64,000 bases of DNA from Prochilodus magdalenae (taxonomy: Eukaryota; Chordata; Actinopteri; Characiformes; Prochilodontidae). The notes under the pieces were generated by a model that saw nothing but the letters and a program-made list of their open reading frames with translations, was not told the DNA's origin and made no database searches. The position numbers and the translations under genes are program-made. The stretch spans positions 434,001 to 498,000 of the forward strand of contig JAMWET010004974.1 in NCBI GenBank assembly GCA_024036415.1. Direction: 5' to 3'. This document shows, one piece after another, positions 1 to 11,529 of this stretch. Numbering within the stretch: the stretch's first letter is position 1; each line of letters begins with the position of its first letter.

Positions 1-1119
1 CATTTTCACAACAGTATATGAAACTGATTGTCAATCAGTGTTGCTTCCTAAGTGGACAGTTTGATTTCACAGAAGTTTGATTTACATGGAGTTATATTGT
101 GTTGTTTTGTCAGCAGCTTCATTGTGAACAGATGTTACCAGCTCTGTAGTCTGTGGAAGAGTGTAGTATATCACCCAAATGAATGTGGGTGGAGTATGTG
201 AGACAGCCAGGCTAGAGCATCTGGTTAGGGTTTGTCCTTTTGGGACACTGCAGGCCCTTACATTTATGTCCTGCATGTCCCACATGTCCCACATGAATGT
301 TGCCCTGGGCAAAATGAACTACACAGGTAATAGACAATGGCTGTGGTGGGGTGGATGTCCATATTAGACTCCTTCTACATTTCCTTTAACACTGAAGAGT
401 TTCTGTGCACTGCTGTGGTGAGCATGTGGTTGTCGGTCACAGTGGCCAATCCAGAAGTTGTGCCTGTGAGGTTTGTGCTTGAAGACTCAGCAGTTCATCT
501 CCGTACAGTGACCAGTGAACTAGCACAGATAAGGCAGAGGAGGTGGCTGATGCTGACATTTTCCATACTACTTGAGGTGTCTTATTAGACCTAGAGAGTG
601 GCAATAGGGTGGTGATGGAGTCACAAGATACTGTGTGCAAAGATCTGGTGGAGCTCAAATAAGGGTCAAGAGTTACCAATTCCAGGTATCGGCGCATAAC
701 GTAACAAAAACATTATTCAACATCGATCCACACATCAATAGCTTTGATAAGTTATTTAATTGCAGAATATTAATAACAAGATAATAATGTATCTGTGAAG
801 TGTCAAGGAGAGGACCACTCGAGAGCCCAGGCTGTCACAATTGCTGGAGAGGTGAACCTCAAATGCTGCTTTTATCTAGTCTAGACAGTGCATGCAATAG
901 ACTCAGCTGTTCAGTCACTTGTTGATATGGAGCTGATTCGGCAGATGTGCCTGGCTGGTCACGTAAGCACACAAGGCAGATCATGTCTTCTGTGGAACGT
1001 CTGGATGCCAGTTTATTATTATTATACACTTACAGATTAAAAAGTACAGACTTCAAAACAACTACCATCTGGTTAAGCGGAGTAAGGTTAGCAACACTTA
1101 TTAGTATGTACTGTGTAGG
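1..1119. other. No gene recognised
   Basis: No open frame here carries a recognisable domain and no exon chain could be assembled. Only short AT-rich sequence and spurious frames are seen. It lies downstream of the 3' end of adgrf3 copy A. Confidence 0.5.
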
Positions 1120-1600
1120 TGTCACACCCTGCCATGTCTGTCTGCCTGTCCATGTGCTTGTGTTATTATCATGTGACCTTTGTTGTCTTGCCCCGTGTGC
1201 GTCTGTCTGTTTTGGTCATGTGCCCCTCATGTCTCCGCCCTCTAGGTCATGTGTTTGTAGCTCCGCCCCTTCCCAGGTGTCTCTCGTCAGCCCTAGCAGT
1301 TTTATACCCGGTGTCTGCCCTTTGTTCTTGTTCGGTATTTTGTCTCCCTACTGGTCCCTTGCGTTCTTGATTTAGTGGAGTTTTCTGTAAGTTCTATGTG
1401 TCTGTTGTTGTCCAGCCCGGTTCCCGTGTATCGTAAGTTTCTATGTGTCTGTTGTTGTCCAGCCCGGTTCCGGTGTATCGTAAGTTTCTATGTGTCTGTT
1501 GTTCAGCCTGGTTCCCCTGTATAGCCCCCTTGTTTTTTGTTTTATTCTTTGTCATTAAACTGATTTGCTTTTGCATCCGGTCCCCTCGTCCCGCGTAACA
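1120..1600 (+). mobile_element. Solo LTR (481 bp) with 5-bp target site duplication
   Basis: The element begins TGTCAC and ends GTAACA, so it has TG...CA termini. It is flanked on both sides by the same 5-bp word GTAGG (1115-1119 and 1601-1605), the duplication expected from retroviral-type integration. An ATTAAA polyadenylation signal lies about 45 bp before the 3' end, as in an LTR R region. No internal retroelement coding sequence adjoins it, so it reads as a solo LTR left by LTR-LTR recombination. It shares end architecture with the copies at 19340 and 46513. The family name is not known to me. Confidence 0.75.
1387..1523 (+). repeat. 46-47 bp tandem repeat, three copies, inside the solo LTR
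   Basis: Three consecutive units start with GTAAGT at 1387, 1433 and 1480. Each contains CTATGTGTCTGTTGTT and CCCGGTTCC-like cores. Units 1 and 2 are nearly identical; unit 3 is slightly shorter and more diverged. Confidence 0.85.
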
Positions 1601-1744
1601 GTAGGTATTCAATGAAGAGTGGAAATATGTTAGAACATTAAGTTGCATTTGTCAATGACTGTTGCTGAAATGGTTGACTTAATTGGCATTGAAATGTTTT
1701 AATAAAAAAAATACAGAGAAAATATTCACTCAAATATGTTTCAC

Positions 1745-3830
1745 ACCAGACAAGACATGATAAAGAATTAAGGGTTTATAATGTGAAAAATGACCATTTC
1801 AGTATAGTATATATTCAAGGCATATTTTGCAGATTCAGTAGCCATTAATACCCTTTTCCCCCATTACCAGTATCTGTTACACTAAAGTTCTGAGGACATA
1901 TCAGGAATTCTGAAGAATACTCTAAGCATTTCTTTAAATTCATTACATGCACGATTACTTAGATCATTAATTGTCAAGGAAAATGTTAGTTACAAATGCA
2001 TGACAATGACCGACTAAAGCAATTAAATTACATAACACCAGCTACACCCATTACTAGCCATGTTGTAGTACACCAATCAACATTTTTAAATACATTTCCC
2101 AATATTCAAACAATTAAGTGAATGAATTTCATTTAAAAGTGGTAAATATCACAACAAACAGAAGAGCACGCTGGTTCAGACTCCATGTATTCATGTAGGT
2201 AAGTAAATCTGTTGGACATTTAAAGAGATTTTAGTACATAGAAATGATATAACTTGTTCTAAAGAGAGAAAAGTTTATAAACCAGTGTTCATTTTAGAAA
2301 TGTTTAAATAAAGATAAAATGATGAGCACACTATTACTGCTCTGCTCAGTATATCAGATCCTAAAAACAAATGTGACATACCTTCATGAAGCAATCCAGT
2401 TATTTCCTTTTAGTTGCTGATGTAACTTTTGTTGAACTCTCACTTTTATAGTTCACTGATTGCTGAAATGATAAGAATTTTGCCAGTTAGGCTAAGTATT
2501 TCTGATAGCTTGTCGAACTGTATATAAGAATGTTTCCCCTCTGATTTACCTGTGAGCTAAAGCGCTTGAGCAGTGCATCCCGAACCTTTAGAGAACACAG
2601 AAGTCATTGTAAGCTATCACTTTCTACAACAGACCATTTACAGTTTAACGTTCAAACACTCACAGTCCTACATCCCTCCACACCAGTTCAGACTCATCAC
2701 TAGTAATATTTAAACAATGACTTGCCTTTTGCTCTCCAAAACATCCTGTGAGGAGTATGAAGAAGCCCTGCATAAAAAGAGTGAGAGATCGGTTGCATTT
2801 ATTTGTTGAAGCTAGAAATGCAAATATCGATATTGATAATGTATCATTGGATGGTTATAATTCATACCTGAAAGGAGTTGAAAAAGACGAATGCATAAGC
2901 CACGATTTGGGCATGAGGTTTTTTTGTGAGGTCAAGCATTAGCACAAACAATCCCAAAATCCAGGTTATTCCAAGAGTAGGGGTGAGGAGGACAATTGTC
3001 TTAACAATGCTTCTTGCAACCTCCTTTTCATCATGACTGCTTCCTTCAGATAAAGTGGGTTTTAAGATCCTGCTAATAACCACAACCATGGTGAACATGT
3101 TCAAAAATACAATTACATAAACTGGGAAAACAAAGGCATGGATTGACCCCTTCAACATACCCTCATATATCAGCCAACAGGTTTCGTTAGAGTAGTAGGA
3201 CCCTGTTCTGCCATTGTCAAATGTGATGAAAGTAACTAGTACAATGACTAATGGACAAACATAGCCCAGAAAAACACATAATCCCAAATACACTTTTTTC
3301 CTCAAGTGAACAAAAACAAATATTACTTGGTGCAGGAGACCCAGACTCAGACACAGCATCCAGAAAAACACAGCCAGGTAGCAAAAATGCTTCATAACAG
3401 TTAGAGACAAACACCAGTTGGAAGGGCTTGAAGATGGAACAGGGGCTGCGAGAAAACTGCAGTCTGCTATTAACAAACAAACCATAATGTTGACTAAGAC
3501 AGTGTGTCTAAAGTGAGCGATATTCGTCTTTACCACTGCATTCCACACCAAAAACTCAATTATTAAACCCAGAGCGAGTGACACGACTGAGAAACCTAAA
3601 CCTGCGTAAGTCAGCTCCTCCATGAATGGTAGACTGATCGGCTCTTTAGCCATCAGAATTGTAAATGCAGACAAATGTTTACACGTACATTCATTTGGCT
3701 TGTCCACACCACCCCATTCACACCCCTCATCAGACCACTGAGATTTCTTCTCATCCCAGTACACACAGTGCATTTCATGATTCGGGAGTCTCTTGTGGGT
3801 AAATGTCATTGAGATCCGTGTGCCATTGTC
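1745..3830 (-). repeat. 3' duplicated tract of adgrf3 copy A (near-identical to 22560-24630)
   Basis: The last four coding exons, their introns and about 650 bp of 3' flank are almost base-for-base the same as 22560-24630 in copy B. The identity drops sharply within the 5' third of the GAIN/7TM exon. The left limit is diffuse around 1690-1750, where the alignment to about 22510-22560 becomes patchy. Confidence 0.85.
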
Positions 3831-6800
3831 AGCAATAACTGATAATATAACTCCACTCTGGATGGTTGTTTCATCGTTCAGAGTACTCGGGAGCTTGTTA
3901 GCTAAATTCTTGAACGCACTTTGCACAAACGTGTTAGATGAGATCTGAGTGACATTGACACCGAAATCACTGCGGAATTCTTTTGGGTCAGATTTGTTAT
4001 ATATTAGTATTTGTACATTGTCTTGTTGGAGCTCCTCAGTTTTGGGTGTGGTGGTTATGTTTGTCTGTTTGATGATTCCTTCTACAGCCTTCAAATATTT
4101 AAAAGCCAAATTGGAATTGAGCTCGTTGCCCATAGACCTCCAGCTGTCGTTTAGACTGCCATTCAAAAGATTGCTTGAAGTCTTCACAAAATTCTGAAAT
4201 AGAGAAATTCATGTCAGTTTTATTTTGAGGTTTAGCCCAATACAATTTAAACCATTAGCCATTAAATATGGATAGAGCTGCATGTACTTACGGGTAACAC
4301 TGATTCTTTCCATGTAGAATTCTGTGTTTCAGAAGCATCGTATATGGTATCCAGCACATCCACAGATGCATAAACGTTTGCGTACGTATTAATGGTTTTG
4401 TCATCAGTCGACTGTTTTAAACGATCAAATATGTCCTTTGCATTTTTCTCAACAATCCCAAGCCCTCTTTTAAGGTTCTGTTACACGTTATTGAGAAGGA
4501 GAAATGATGAATGTTAATTCTGAACAACAGTGAGCCACACTTCAAATATTCAGTCAGGCATTCCACTACTGTGTATGTGTGTGGTATAGCAGACATGTCA
4601 GAGTCATTTTGTAATTATAGTTCATCACTGTGGGCTGGATCCCAGTCAAAGTGATACCAGACAAAATTTCTGGGGAGCGATTGGGAAGGTTATTTTGGAA
4701 AATAAATACACATAAGCAATAACGCTGGGAAAAAGCTGATACCTGAGCATCATTTAAAAGATTACTGAGGTCTCGGTTCACACAGAGAGAGATGACATCC
4801 CGGTAGGTACCATTGTCCTGGCACTCTCTCTTCTGTAGACCAACAGCAGTAGATTCACATAACCTTTGGGCAGTGAAGTTAGCCTTCGCATCTGGCCAGC
4901 TACCATCATGTGGGCAAACCTTTGAGCCATCTGGCCCAAAGTATTAGAAAGGACTGCAGTTAGTTTGGTTGGCTGAAAAAACATTTAAAGCTCAGCAATG
5001 CTAACCTTTCAATTTTAGACCGACCTAATCTGACCTTGTAATAGTTATTATATTTATTGACATTTGACCTTATAAAAAAAACTACTTACGTTTAATGATA
5101 GGAATAGTCAGGTTGAATATTCTCTCCTGGTTTAGTCTGTTTTGAAACTTACAATAAACCTTGTCCTCTTCAATTTGTTCATCACAAAAGATTGTTCTAG
5201 AGGCCTGGTAAGAGATCTGACCATTGTCTAGAGAGACTTTAAACATACTAAACATGAGTAAAGTTTATAATTATAATGAAAGGTGTTAAAAGTATATCTG
5301 CATGTATGTGTGTATGGATAGAGTGTGAAAGGAAGTGACTTTTACCTGGTTTATCAAAAGGTCTCATTTTGTCAGTCCACGTAACCGTATAGTTTTCTGT
5401 GGAGTTGGAAACTATACACTGAACTGTAATGTCGAACTGTTTGTTGGGGGTGTTACAGTTTGGAAATTGGGGCTCACTGGTGATAAAAGTTTCAGGCAAA
5501 AGTGCTACGTCCAAGTCCAGACTGGCTCTGTATATTATGAAGCTAGACTTGGAAGTCTTGTAATCACAAATAAACGTTCCTGTATAGGAATGAACGGAGA
5601 ACGCTGCATCAGCTAATTCAGTGTGGTAAATTACAGTAAACTATAAGGAAGTAAGAAATCTTAAAAGAAATCCATAGATCCAGTTTTAGCCGCATACCTT
5701 TCCAGACTTCTGTACTATCGGTAATACGAACTGTGCTGCTTTGTGAGTTGTAAGCCAGTTTAGCTTCACTCCCAGTTGTAATGTCCTTTGACGGCTGTGT
5801 GCTTTGTTTGAAGAACCACAACGGATTTCCCAGATCCTCTGGTGGAGTGCATGTTATGGAGGTACTACTCTCATAAGGAACTGGATCCTGGGATTGTGGA
5901 TCCCTGGTGATTTTCACAAGTCCTGTAGGAAGAAACGTAATATTACTGCTGGTGTGCTGAAAAACAAAAAAACCTAGTTATAAGGATCTCCCGTATCTAC
6001 CTGTACACTTATCATACAACAACTTGTAGTGTACAACAGCTTCATACAGTGCAGCTCTGCACTGTACCTGTCCACCTTAATAACCATTTTACTCACTGTG
6101 TAAGGAGTAATTTGTAAGATGACACAATAAATATTTAATCAAACAATAAGGAACAACAGAACCAGAAACTGTACAGTTCCTCCTCATTCCTCTCCAGCCC
6201 TTATCAGTCTAGAAGAGATGTCATAAGCATCAAATTTCATCTCTTTACTCACCAAGCACAACTACAGTGATGGAAAGCAACAGCAATGTCAGCTCTTGCT
6301 ATGTTTTGACATATGTAACATCTTTTTCTGTTTGCTGGATTCTTGCTAAGAGCATGCGGCGCCATCATTGCATTTACCCTTTCTTTTATTGGCTACCTAT
6401 CCTTAAATGGTGTAACTAGGAGCAGGACCACTAACATGACTCACAAGCAGGGAGCTTTTTTCTGCTTGTGGCCCCCGGGGGCGACAGGTAATCGTGGGCC
6501 CTATTAATCTATTTTCTTACAGTGTAAAATCATTGCTTCTCACACATTGCTGCTTTAGCTGGGTTGAGCGCTGAAATATCCATTTCATCCCGCTTCACTA
6601 TTTAATTGAATTCCTCACTCCACCCTAAAGGAATGGACAATTACATTCTAGCACTATTTAAGTTTGATCTTGTAAAGGTGGACATAGTCCTGGTACAGCA
6701 CTGGGCTGGTACAGAGATTCTGATAAGAAGTTTACACAAGAAGCCAACTTTACCCTTATTCCACCAAGAGATTGATAGATTGTTTGATGTAATAACTAAC

Positions 6801-9800
6801 CATGCAGTAACTTCACTATGAAGCAGGATCAACACCACACAAACACTGACAACATAATTAGCCAGAACAGAACCAAGCAAAAATGAAGAACATGTGATGT
6901 CATCAAGCCACAAACATACAGGATTATAATTTAAGAGAGTATAGAAGTACCTGTTACTATGAGCTCAAAGGTGATGTTGTTACTTTGCAACCTGTTGGTG
7001 GCTTCCTCAAGCTTAGCTGATGTAAAGTCATCAGTTAGTAGCATTAAAAAGTCTCCGATGACACTGCCCTGTCTTAGAAAAGGCAAAAATGTCTTACAGT
7101 CTTTGCAGCTGTTTTATACATATACTAATTATAATATCATTTTTTACACATGCCAGTTTGAGTTTTTATCTCATGAGATACGTATAACTTTGTAATTAAT
7201 CAACGAGTGGAAAATATGCACTCAAGCACAGCACATTCAGTAGCTCTAATTGCATAGCGTTCTAATGTGAAAAATTTCTAGTACTGTTTATTACCCTTAC
7301 CTGAGTCCTGTAATCTTCAATGAGTCAAACCATTCCAAAGTACTGTAAGCTTTTTCCAGCTACAATAGACATTATTAAAAATAATTTAACAAAGCATTCA
7401 GATTGAAGCATTCAGTGACTGGAATTCACAAGCCTTTACAGTTTTCCTTTACGGATTTAGTCTGACACGATTTATAACGTGAGCCTTTTTTACACATCCT
7501 CTAATGAGCTGGAAAGATGATCTGTGGGGGTCCTTTATTTGATGAATGCACAAATACAGCAGCATTAAACTGAGATCAGCAGTTTTCAAATCACTTGTTA
7601 CAAAGTAAAAAAAAAGCTGCTGCTTAGAACTTGCTGCCAAATCATCATACAACCCCATTTCCAAGAAAGTTGTCATGCTGTGCTTCATACTGCAACATAC
7701 TGTGCAACATACTGCAATGATGAGTCTTTCAGAAGTAAAGAGGTGGGTGAAATTTATAACCTGATCATTTTTCCATATTTAAAGTCAGAAATGGAACACA
7801 TTTGTGCCCTTAATTTGGCCCTTAATTATGTGTGCTATATGTATTTTATTCAGTTTTATACCGGATCTAACTGCCCTGGCACTCTATGCTGTAAAAAGCA
7901 GGGGTGTGGCAAAAATAAGGCTATACCTACAAGCTAAAACTCTATTTTCAATGTTTTTTTATTGAGTGTGTGTTTAATAATCAGAATTTTGTAGTTTAAT
8001 TTAATTATTTAAGTGCTCATGTAAACATTATACTCTGATTTCTTAGAAATTCATTTAAGAAATCCCATAGAGATCTGAACTGTGTCTCAGTGATCAAACT
8101 TGTCAGTGCATGAATACTCTTGACTGAATTTTTCAGTTGTTGAATGGGTGAAACCATAATGCGGGACTGGAAACAATAAGTTGCATTTTTAAACAGCTAA
8201 CTGGAGCTGGCAACAAAACACTTTTTGACCAGCACTAAAACCAGCTACAAATTTGAAATATTTTTCATCGTCTAGGTGATATGTGTTTATATCTTCAGAT
8301 AAAGGGTCTCATTGCTTAAAAAACTACACTTAGACTTGTGAAAACACAGCATTGTACACAAGACACAGCACTGAATATTTTCTTCACTGACAATATTTAA
8401 AAAGGAATTAATTTAAATTTAGATCAATCAGGTTGGATGGCTTTGGAATCAGACTGAAACCACAGAGAAAAAAAATCTTATATTTGATTCTGAATAATTT
8501 ATGTGTTTAAAGTGTAATACATACCATGGTAGTGTAATTTTGGACAAAGTCTTTATATGTTTTACTTTCACGATCAGCTAATTCTCTGGTAAATGAGTCA
8601 GGCACGGTAAATGATCCATTGACAAGAACTGGAGGGGAAAAACAAAGGGTTTTTTTTGGTTTTGTACCTCAGGGGCTGCTCCTTGTACACCTGTGCACAG
8701 ATTGAGACCTCAAACCAAGCATTACATGATATGACATTCAGACATCTTTTAATACAGTGGCATTTAAAGCCCAGTAACACGGTCAAACCTTCGTGTGCTC
8801 TCATGTCCACTAGAAACATCACTAGTAGTTTTTTGGATTCAAATGACAAGGAACACAGAACTACATCATGCTGAACAGGCAAGAGCCTCAGTCTCAGCAG
8901 GTGTAACAGTTGGATTATAGCCTCTCCCTATGGTAGCTGATGGCTGTAGCACTTTAGTATGGGGTTGAGCTTGATGGAGGCGTAGTCGGTGCCATGTTCT
9001 TATGCCCATATAAGAAATTCTGAGTTTTGAAAATTGCAAAGCTGATATGTTTCGTCCTGTGAAATTTTTTTCTAGTGAATATCACTGGATCCTCTGAATT
9101 ATTAGGTTGTTGAGTCAAAATATGTAAATTTCTACATACAGTATAGCTATATAGTATTAGCTAATGCTAAACACACAGAATGTCTGACTGCCTCTTTAAA
9201 AATGACATGAACAGTCATGCCTTGCCAGTGTGATGTACAGAATGGCAGAATATATAAGTTTCCCTGTTAGGTAAGGTCTGGTACATCTGACACTGAAACT
9301 TTGCTCTAGCATTTGGGCTATTTAGTATAGACTATTAGAATACCCTAATTATTCCTTAATACTGAAAATATCTTCGGAAGTTCTTGTTCAAAAGCTGTTA
9401 TAATATTGGAGTCATAAGTGAGAATGACAGAGCTGGCGTGTCTGGATTTTCAGCAGGACGGAAGTATGCTGCCTCTGACACCAAGGCAGTTGAGCTGGGC
9501 TCGACGGGGGAGACAGCATAACTGGGGTTGAGAGAGCCTGTTTTTTAATGTGCCACCTATCAATGACTGGATAGCAAGAGGGTAAACCACCAAACCAGTA
9601 GCCTCCAAGTGAACTGGTAAGTTAAAAGCATGCAGCTTGTAAACTCAGCTGTAAAACAAGGTTATTAAAATAAGTTACAAAAACAGCAGAAAGAATGGCC
9701 AAGAATCAAAAGGGCACAGGAAAAAGCACAGGAAGGGCACAGGAAAAAGAGGAGCAAAAGAAAAGCAGTGCAGTTCTGATGACCAATTAACAAATTGATG

Positions 9801-11293
9801 TAAACTATGCATGCTCGAAAATCCTCCATAGCAATAATGTTAGATTTTCATTGGATCTGTAAATAATCCCTTGGGTGGGCAAAGCTCAGCTCTAGCCCAC
9901 TTGTAGACCCGCTCCTGATCACTATGGGATTTTAGCTAAGATAATGGCAATTTACATTAACATTTTAGGCCAGATTAAACACAGACATCCGAAGCTTCTA
10001 AATGATGTTGCTGACGTGACTTGTTGATTCCACTGTAATTATAGATGTAATTTATTTTTTATTTTACAAATTCTCATATTTTGCCATTATGTACATGCAT
10101 GTACTACCTCTGTTTTTAGAGAGACACATAGCCCTGGGATTTGGAATATCAAATGTGCAAGTTTGGTTGCAGCACTGGGTGTAGTTCCGACACACTTCCT
10201 CACTCCAACTGTAGCCTGACTTGCAATTGCAGTTCACCTTTACTGTGTCCGGACTGCTACATTCTAGAGTCAGATGAGAGAACAAATATAGGACCACAGC
10301 ACTATGAAACAGTAAGTAAATACTGTATAATTCATCAGTTGCAGAAAAGAAACATTTCTATAAACACCAACATTTGGAATGAATAAAGATAATTGTACAC
10401 ATTTATATGTTTAAAAAGTATAGAAATGTTTTGATCCTGGTCAAAATGTGACATCATCATCATTTGCAGAAGGATGTAATTACCTGTTGTTATGCTGATG
10501 TTTCGTACTGTTGCTGAGTTGTTCACATTCAGAGTCAGGTCTCTAATCAGGTCTGTGAAATAACTGTACGCTCCATCTTCTATTTGAACCTCTAAGTAGT
10601 AAACCTGTGTTGAATTTGCTGGCACACACATACAAAACAGCAAAAGAGTGTTCACTCACAGATAGTGTTAATTTGGTGCTCTGTACTTAATGCAATAACA
10701 AGCCAAAGAATATTTACCTCCAGAAGAAACCTAAAAGCAAACGTATCAGACCTTTAGCAGTGTTAGCTTATGATGCAGCTTTATGAACGTACATGGACAG
10801 TGTGACTAAAATGCTAACATGGGATTAAATATGTCATTATTATTTGGCATTTATTGTTCCTGCTTTATCTGTAGTAAACAGTCCTCTTGTGAAAACATTA
10901 TTCCTGCAGCTGCTAGAAGTACCTTATCGTGCAGTCGCTGCTGAGTAGCTTAAATTATTGCATTCTTCTACTTTAGTCTGCTATTCAGACATGCAAATAC
11001 CCAACTGCCCAGTATAGATCACTGCCAAAATAAGGATTGTGCCTCCATAACTATATATATAACCATACTAAAGAAATTACTAAAAGGACATTTGTTGGTA
11101 TACCTGAAAAGATATTGTTGTAATTTAAGTTGCATTTGTTTATTATTAAAGTCCTTCTTTGACCTGATTGTGAGCAAGATAAAAAATAAACGTCAAACTT
11201 GCTAAAACACTTTACTGTAGTGGGGGTAGAATAATTTTGAACTTATATATATACATGCAGTTCATGCAGTTTCCTGGGTAATTCTGCAACAAC

Positions 11294-11326
<33 letters not shown>

Positions 11327-11390
11327 ATAGACCAACCTTGAAAAACAGTTCCAGCAGAATCAGAATAATGAACCCTGTACAGGATTTCAT
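2400..11390 (-). CDS. adgrf3: Adhesion G protein-coupled receptor F3-like, copy A (16 coding exons, 1021 aa)
   Basis: Coding exons in transcript order: 11390-11337, 10730-10718, 10618-10484, 10263-10108, 8628-8525, 7359-7301, 7072-6951, 5922-5698, 5579-5346, 5236-5090, 4930-4743, 4477-4292, 4193-2868, 2767-2726, 2585-2550, 2438-2400. All joins keep phase and end at a TAA. Domains: signal peptide (1-18); Cys-rich EGF-like block (about 68-119, [14 protein letters not shown]); SEA-like domain (120-214); two Ig-like domains (about 218-416); HRM-like Cys module (417-479); GAIN with GPS (480-720, cleavage HL|S at 715/716); seven TM helices (about 736-992); short C-tail. The 7TM words [20 protein letters not shown] and PTLSEG resemble ADGRF3 (GPR113), and linkage to slc5a6, cenpo and tp53i3 agrees; the SEA-Ig-Ig order is also seen in ADGRF5. 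The ligand is unknown. One intron uses a GC donor. Confidence 0.88.
2868..4193 (-). CDS. adgrf3: adgrf3 copy A, large exon: GAIN end, GPS and TM1 to TM7
   Basis: This single 442-codon exon carries the C-terminal GAIN domain, the GPS and nearly all of the 7TM bundle. The GPS has four cysteines (protein residues 684, 699, 710, 712) and the cleavage motif CKHLS, leaving a tethered-agonist stretch SAFTILMA. Predicted helices are about 736-760, 771-792, 809-836, 844-865, 891-915, 939-961 and 970-992, the last completed by the next exon. The acceptor is CAG at 4194-4196 and the donor is GTAT just below 2868. The last roughly 310 residues differ from copy B at only four positions; the first roughly 130 differ at many. 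Confidence 0.9.
11288..11323. repeat. (AAT)n microsatellite
   Basis: About a dozen ATA/AAT units lie just below the signal-peptide exon of adgrf3 copy A, inside its first intron. Confidence 0.9.
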
Positions 11391-11529
11391 TTTGAGGCAG
11401 AATTTTCTGAGACAGACAATTCAAGAGTCATTTATGTCAGAAAAATTAAAAATCAAATTAAAGTCAGGAAATTATTACAGTTATGTACTCGTGTTATTAT
11501 TCAAAACAAAGGGCACAGGTTATGTGTGT
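11391..11529. promoter_or_regulatory. Immediate 5' flank of adgrf3 copy A
   Basis: A splice acceptor (minus-strand CTGTCTCAG, just above position 11405) precedes the start codon, implying an upstream non-coding exon. Copy B has a matching acceptor ending at 38179. No core promoter motif is clear, and an L2 LINE begins within about 150 bp. Confidence 0.35.

Noticed and set aside
3217..3480. Minus-strand 87-aa open frame overlapping the 7TM exon (and its twin at 24014-24277)
   Set aside because: It is an alternative frame of the real receptor exon, with no domain of its own. Its conservation between copies follows from the near-identical DNA.
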